NCBI GenBank assembly: GCA_902796095.1
Contig: CADBNP010000076.1
Coordinates: 1-8,988, forward strand
Length of the DNA: 8,988 nucleotides
Direction: 5' to 3'
Origin: an uncultured Aeromonadales bacterium
GTDB lineage: Bacteria > Pseudomonadota > Gammaproteobacteria > Enterobacterales > Succinivibrionaceae
Position numbers and translations under genes: made by a program. Below are positions 5,479 to 8,988 of the stretch, one piece after another; the stretch's first letter is position 1; every line of letters begins with the position of its first letter. The notes beneath the pieces are model-generated. The model saw only the letters and a list, made by a program, of their open reading frames with translations, made no database searches and had not been told where the DNA came from.

Positions 5479-6930
5479 TCAGTCAAATCTGACATATCTT
5501 ATCGCCCTTGCCATGGTAATGGTTTTCCATGCATTCTGAACAATATCAAGCCTCTTTCTGCAGCGTATTCCCCTGCGTACGCTGTATTCGTTGTTCCGGG
5601 AACCGATTTCACGGAGTTCCACGTTATATTTTGAAACCAGATTCCTGTAGCTTGAAAAGACTGCAGCAGACGGCGCATCAGCTGCGACGCCGAGCACGAT
5701 GTAGGCATCCTTCAGTTCATCAGTCATATTCTGGAACCTGGTAAACGGACTGTCGGAATATGAGGATTTATATGATGGTGCAGAATCTGAACTTTCACCT
5801 GATTTTTTATGTGCATTCTCATTTTCAGAGCACATATCTTCATTTTCATCTATCTGCGGTTCTGGTGATGAACCGAGATCAGGAGCGGATCCGGATCCAG
5901 CATCAGCTTTGGCTTCCGTTCCGGCATATTTTCCCGATCTGAAAATGTCTTCGCCGTATTTTTTACCGCTTTTACACTTTTCAGAATCAGAACCGGTGAT
6001 CGTACGGGCGGACTCAGCTGAAACAGAACCGGTCACAGTACCGAGAGATTCCCCTGAACCAAATGTCCCGGCAGTACCTGCTGTCCCCTCTGAACCGGAA
6101 ATGCTGAGAGCATGATCCAGTCCATTCTCAAAAGCTGCACTCCCGCTGCTTTCGTCTGATTCCGAAGGATTTTTACCGTCTCCACTGCTCGAGTAGTAAA
6201 AGGTTCTGCCAGAATTTACACCAGTTGTGGCTCCGGAGGTGGCTCTGCCTGATGTTTTTCTGTTTTGTGGTCCTGCTGACCTGGAAGTTCTGATCCTGAA
6301 AACTTCATCCTCAGATTCGTTGTTGCAGCTGTCCAGATCAGGAGCGGCAGCATAATAATTCTGACGTCTGAAAGTTTCAAAGACAAATGCCCAGAATAAA
6401 ATAGAAACCACCATCATCAGCCCTTCACTTCTTTCGGAAGTTCCCAGCTGTACGTTCCCCGACAGCGCACAGATATCACAAAGCAAAGTTAAATAGAAAA
6501 AAGGAAGTGAACACACAACAAAAAAAGTGTCTACACTTTTTGAAATCCATCTGGAAAGTGAGTAACCGTCTCTGAGATCATAAACATCCATTTTCTCTTC
6601 TCGATTCGGTCTGCGGAGTCTCCAAAACAACGCAGCTCCATACAATGCGAGAAAAAAAAGACCTGGGACAACCGAATGCAATAAAAATCCTTCCAGGATT
6701 TTTGCTCCAACAAAGCAGAAAAGGAGAAAAAAAGCAAAAGAATAAACAAGAATGAAAAGTGAAATGGTGTTAAGCACACTCTGAGTGCTGGCGCTTAACT
6801 GTCGTTCATTTCTGATTTTATTTGCTCTGAAAGACAGATAACGTATGTATAGCATCACATCACCGACTGTGGCGAATATTCCAACTATGTAGAAAAACTG
6901 TGTTGCAATATGATTGCTGGCGTCACTCAT
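5479..6930 (-). CDS. Membrane-anchored protein with HPD-less J-like C-terminal domain, 483 aa
   Basis: This is the longest of the four paralogues. Five hydrophobic segments lie at about 8-31, 54-75, 83-103, 134-155 and 169-186, with basic loops (FRANKIR; WRLRRPNR) on the cytoplasmic side. Segment 4 carries the family pattern SLPFFYLTLLCD. Residues about 190-403 are the longest linker in the set, very rich in Ser, Gly, Glu, Asp and Thr, with GTAGTAGTFGSGESLGT-like imperfect repeats. The J-like domain covers 406-483: AYIVLGV helix I (closest of the set to the canonical YxxLGV), SSYRNLVSKY helix II, and RLDIVQNAWKTITMAR helix III. NVE (436-438) stands where HPD should be. The junction QNMTDELKDAY matches the paralogues. 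ATG at 6930 has only a weak upstream GAG. A DnaK-independent or antagonistic role is possible; function is unknown. Confidence 0.85.
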   Translation of the reverse strand: MSDASNHIATQFFYIVGIFATVGDVMLYIRYLSFRANKIRNERQLSASTQSVLNTISLFILVYSFAFFLLFCFVGAKILEGFLLHSVVPGLFFLALYGAALFWRLRRPNREEKMDVYDLRDGYSLSRWISKSVDTFFVVCSLPFFYLTLLCDICALSGNVQLGTSERSEGLMMVVSILFWAFVFETFRRQNYYAAAPDLDSCNNESEDEVFRIRTSRSAGPQNRKTSGRATSGATTGVNSGRTFYYSSSGDGKNPSESDESSGSAAFENGLDHALSISGSEGTAGTAGTFGSGESLGTVTGSVSAESARTITGSDSEKCKSGKKYGEDIFRSGKYAGTEAKADAGSGSAPDLGSSPEPQIDENEDMCSENENAHKKSGESSDSAPSYKSSYSDSPFTRFQNMTDELKDAYIVLGVAADAPSAAVFSSYRNLVSKYNVELREIGSRNNEYSVRRGIRCRKRLDIVQNAWKTITMARAIRYVRFD

Positions 6931-6951
6931 TGTTTTTGCCGGATCTCAAAA

Positions 6952-6957
6952 ATTATA
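6952..6957 (-). promoter_or_regulatory. Possible -10 box for the 483-aa gene
   Basis: An exact TATAAT on the minus strand lies 21 bases before the ATG at 6930. The leader would be about 15 bases. No good -35 is found 16-18 bases upstream (best TGAATG), and the region is AT-rich, so a chance match is possible. Confidence 0.3.
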
Positions 6958-7020
6958 AATCATAAATCAGAAGTCATTCAGTCGAAAAAGTTATGGAATT
7001 ATCCGGGAAAGGAACCAAAT

Positions 7021-7050
7021 CTGTTTTTCATGCTCATGAAACAGTTTTTT
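7021..7050 (+). terminator. Terminator-like hairpin on the plus strand
   Basis: CTGTTT-TT-CATG pairs with CATG-AAACAG (7021-7044, with a TT bulge) and is followed by T6 (7045-7050) on the plus strand. No plus-strand gene precedes it, so it might end an antisense or small transcript, or it may be chance. Confidence 0.25.
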
Positions 7051-7439
7051 AGGTTCATGCGGACAAATTTATATTCTGACAACTGTTTTAAAACCTTGGC
7101 TCTGTTCTACAAAACTTTTTGGCAAGGCAGGCATATTGTATCTGATCTACCCGGTTCTTTTCATATTTTTACTTGAATTACACACTGCCTACGGCACCTG
7201 CATACGGACACTGTAAGCATTTCTGAATCCTCCACTGCACAGATACTCTTCCTGCTCAGTCTTTCAGCTCATCATAAACTCTGAAAGAAAAACTGCAAAC
7301 GTCTCCATAGCGTACTCCGGATCATGTCATGACCTTTGCTGTCCGTACTTAATACGCCGATTTTCTTCCGTATTCTCGCTGCCCTGTTTTCTGACGTTCA
7401 GATGATCGGCTGTATCGGCAGACCTTTTCAACAGATGCT

Positions 7440-8474
7440 CTACATGAGATTTCTTGCTTCGGCAATTAACCTCCAGGCTTTCTCCACCATTTCGATTTTT
7501 TTCCGGATCTGAATTTCCTTTCGTCTTCTGAAATGGGAGTTGCCACGGCTGAGACTTTTCAGCTCTCTTCCATACTTATCTGAAAGTTTCAGATATCTGT
7601 CATACACTGAAGCAGTGGGAGCATCATGGGCTGAATCAAACACAGAATACGATTCCTTCAGATCATCTGTCAGATTCTGGATCCCGCTGTATGATTCTGT
7701 CAGATTTTCATAAGGATTGGTACATAAAGTTTCGTGATGAGCAGAATCCCGGTCATATCCGGAATTTTGATAAGCATCAGATCCGGAACCGCTATCAGGT
7801 ATATCACCAGAATGACCGATCCCTGCACTGTCTGTATGCATCGGGTGGTCCTGATCCGGCAGGATTACGCCGTTGTCATACAGTTCTGAAGCATTTTCTT
7901 CTGTTCTGCGATCAGGATTAAGCACATTTCTTCCGACAACAAGAAAAATGACTGAAAAAACAAGGGAGACTGTCAGAACACCTGCGAAGAGCAGATTGTA
8001 GGGAACATGACTGGGTAAAGAATAGACGATAATATCTGCAAGAACAGTCATATAAAATACGATAATGGAATACCAGATGGTATGTCCGCTCTGAAAATTT
8101 CTGATCCTGGGCAGAAGATCATGTGCTAAATAATCACGAAAATACCTTCTTTCCAGACCAAATACAAGTCTGAAGCTGTGAAGTACAACAGGGATGATTA
8201 AAACAAATAAAACGCCAATGAGAGCAAAAGCAAATAATCCCGGAACAAAGTTTTTCACGCACCCGGATCCGATGTATAAAAAAATCAGAAAAAACATTAT
8301 CGAAAGAATAAGGAATCCAGCAGTCAGTCTGTCAGTCGATTTTCTCTGAGAATTTACGGAGGTGTCATGCTCTGTTCTGCTTCTGCGGTCTCTTACAAAA
8401 AGATACCAGAGATAAAACAGAACCTGAAAAACCGTTATGATGATTCCGAAACAAAGTGCAGCAGTGTGATCCAT
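7440..8474 (-). CDS. Membrane-anchored protein with HPD-less J-like C-terminal domain, 344 aa
   Basis: This is the first gene of the cluster in the direction of transcription. Five hydrophobic segments lie at about 5-27, 51-70, 76-98, 131-150 and 160-181. The cytoplasmic loop between 3 and 4 is longer than in the paralogues (about 99-130) and Arg-rich. Segment 4 has the family pattern YSIIVFYMTVLAD. The linker is the shortest (about 183-266) and is rich in Asp, Ser, Gly and His. The J-like domain starts at 272: SYSVFDS, DRYLKLSDKY, then GRE (302-304) in place of HPD, a basic stretch with RGN and RRRKEI, and KIEMVEKAWRLIAEAR. It stops at NLM and so lacks the final YVR(I/F)(N/D) of the other two. 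The junction QNLTDDLKESY is conserved. ATG at 8474 has a poor ribosome binding site but a plausible promoter 38 bases upstream. Confidence 0.85.
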   Translation of the reverse strand: MDHTAALCFGIIITVFQVLFYLWYLFVRDRRSRTEHDTSVNSQRKSTDRLTAGFLILSIMFFLIFLYIGSGCVKNFVPGLFAFALIGVLFVLIIPVVLHSFRLVFGLERRYFRDYLAHDLLPRIRNFQSGHTIWYSIIVFYMTVLADIIVYSLPSHVPYNLLFAGVLTVSLVFSVIFLVVGRNVLNPDRRTEENASELYDNGVILPDQDHPMHTDSAGIGHSGDIPDSGSGSDAYQNSGYDRDSAHHETLCTNPYENLTESYSGIQNLTDDLKESYSVFDSAHDAPTASVYDRYLKLSDKYGRELKSLSRGNSHFRRRKEIQIRKKIEMVEKAWRLIAEARNLM

Positions 8475-8511
8475 TATTCAACCAGATAAATAGTCGCTGA
8501 TGATTAGTGAT

Positions 8512-8517
8512 ATTATA
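8512..8517 (-). promoter_or_regulatory. Probable -10 box for the 344-aa gene
   Basis: An exact TATAAT on the minus strand lies 37 bases before the ATG at 8474, giving a leader of about 30 bases. The -35 position holds only GATGTT or GGATGT. A hairpin-forming inverted repeat overlaps that position, so an activator or repressor may act here. Confidence 0.4.
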
Positions 8518-8528
8518 TAAATAGATTA

Positions 8529-8543
8529 GTGGATAACATCCAC
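8529..8543. repeat. Inverted repeat GTGGAT-N3-ATCCAC
   Basis: The perfect 6-bp arms lie 11 bases upstream of the TATAAT box of the 344-aa gene, across the expected -35 site. This is a typical operator position. Read on the plus strand it is followed by a T-rich run (CTTTTCTCTTTTC), so a weak plus-strand terminator is the alternative. It is also in the 97-bp gap after the 99-aa gene. Confidence 0.5.
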
Positions 8544-8570
8544 CTTTTCTCTTTTCAATAATAGTTAGAT

Positions 8571-8870
8571 TTAATCGTCAAATATAACCTGTTGTAAGCA
8601 ACGACATTCTAATCTTTCGTGATATGATTTTATTTTTTGTTCTATATCAGCAAGTATATCATTATGCTTATGAACAAAATCTTTTGTCAGATCTTTATTC
8701 CAATCATTGATTTTTAATTGGGATACATCATAACCTAAACCTTTTAAAACGTACAAATACGGATCATACCATGCATTTGTTTTTAAAAAATTAAAAACAT
8801 TAAAATAGATTTCTTCAGTGAATGTCCAACAGGCATCTCTGGCTAAACATAATCGTTGAAATTCAGTCAT
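8571..8870 (-). CDS. Hypothetical 99-aa soluble protein, AT-rich
   Basis: ATG at 8870 opens a 99-codon frame with no signal peptide and no membrane segment. The product is rich in aromatic and charged residues (for example NAWYDPYLYVLKGLGYD at about 32-48), as in a small helical cytoplasmic protein. I do not recognise the family. No Shine-Dalgarno sequence precedes the ATG. The frame stays open for 22 more codons upstream to the stop at 8937, and those codons look protein-like, but none is ATG, GTG or TTG. A start lost by mutation, or an unusual start, is therefore possible. The gene is clearly more AT-rich than the membrane-protein genes, which may mean separate acquisition. It lies 97 bp before the 344-aa gene, which seems to have its own promoter. 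Confidence 0.6.
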   Translation of the reverse strand: MTEFQRLCLARDACWTFTEEIYFNVFNFLKTNAWYDPYLYVLKGLGYDVSQLKINDWNKDLTKDFVHKHNDILADIEQKIKSYHERLECRCLQQVIFDD

Positions 8871-8936
8871 TGTAGAATATCTGATTTTTGCTGGTTTTAA
8901 ATAAAGGCTATGTTCAAGAAAAGTGTTGATCTTATC

Positions 8937-8988
8937 TTAAACTGCTAAGGAGTAATCATAACCCGCAGGCTTTGACTTGAAAGTCAAA
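8937..8988 (-). CDS. Possible 3' end of a gene cut by the window edge
   Basis: From the edge the minus strand reads 16 open codons (LTFKSKPAGYDYSLAV) and then TAA at 8937-8939. The stretch is protein-like and is in the same frame as the 99-aa gene, with 66 bp between the stop and that gene's ATG. It is too short to identify. An 18-bp inverted repeat (TTTGACTT-GA-AAGTCAAA, 8971-8988) lies at the edge, so this could instead be part of a larger hairpin beyond the window. Confidence 0.3.
   Translation of the reverse strand, partial: LTFKSKPAGYDYSLAV

Larger units (their letters stand above)
6931..7439. other. 509-bp gap between the 344-aa and 483-aa genes
   Basis: No gene is supported. A plus-strand open frame (6910-7176) overlaps the start of the 483-aa gene and has no ribosome binding site. 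Besides the -10 candidate and the plus-strand hairpin, there are two unexplained inverted repeats without T-runs: CTTTCAG/CTGAAAG (7261-7287) and AATACG/CGTATT (7351-7374). I found no clear terminator for the 344-aa gene. Confidence 0.45.

Noticed and set aside
7096..7130. End of an IS6-like insertion sequence (GGCTCTGTT resembling an IS6 terminal repeat)
   Set aside because: The likeness is about nine bases only. There is no partner inverted repeat, no transposase frame and no target duplication.
3787..8474. Assignment of the J-like proteins to DjlA or another canonical co-chaperone
   Set aside because: DjlA has a single membrane segment, a TerB-like region and an intact HPD. These proteins have five segments, an unrelated linker and no HPD.

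Overview
The window is bacterial DNA in which every gene I can support lies on the minus strand, so transcription runs from the high-coordinate end to the low-coordinate end. The likely source is a gammaproteobacterium: one gene (1733-2485) is a clear member of the YccT/UPF0319 (DUF2057) family of periplasmic proteins, which is mainly a gammaproteobacterial family. The moderate GC content, loosely packed genes and novel secreted proteins would suit a host-associated anaerobe such as a Succinivibrionaceae member. That finer placement is only a guess.

Layout in the direction of transcription. At the right edge (8571-8988) is AT-rich DNA holding the tail of a possible gene and an unrecognised 99-aa protein. 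From 8474 down to 2816 is the main feature: four tandem paralogous membrane proteins of 344, 483, 409 and 198 aa. Each has five predicted membrane segments. The three long ones continue into a Ser/Gly/Asp/Glu-rich linker of very variable length (about 85 to 215 aa). They end in a strongly conserved C-terminal domain of about 75 residues that aligns by eye with the DnaJ J-domain but lacks the HPD tripeptide needed to stimulate DnaK. The 198-aa member keeps only the membrane part. Positively charged loops place the C-terminal domain in the cytoplasm. I know of no described system with this make-up.

Further left are three separate genes for exported proteins: the YccT-family protein (1733-2485), a 172-aa four-cysteine secreted protein (939-1457), and the first 100 residues of a secreted acidic protein with an EF-hand-like loop (1-300), cut by the window edge.

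Gaps between genes are long (97 to 638 bp, most above 270). Several carry their own promoter-like or terminator-like signals, so the genes look like single transcription units rather than one operon. Two simple-sequence tracts stand out: six copies of the octamer ACCTGCAT upstream of the 409-aa gene, and a G10 run with neighbouring GT and GAAT repeats after the 198-aa gene. Both could vary in length. No rRNA, tRNA, CRISPR array or complete insertion sequence was seen.
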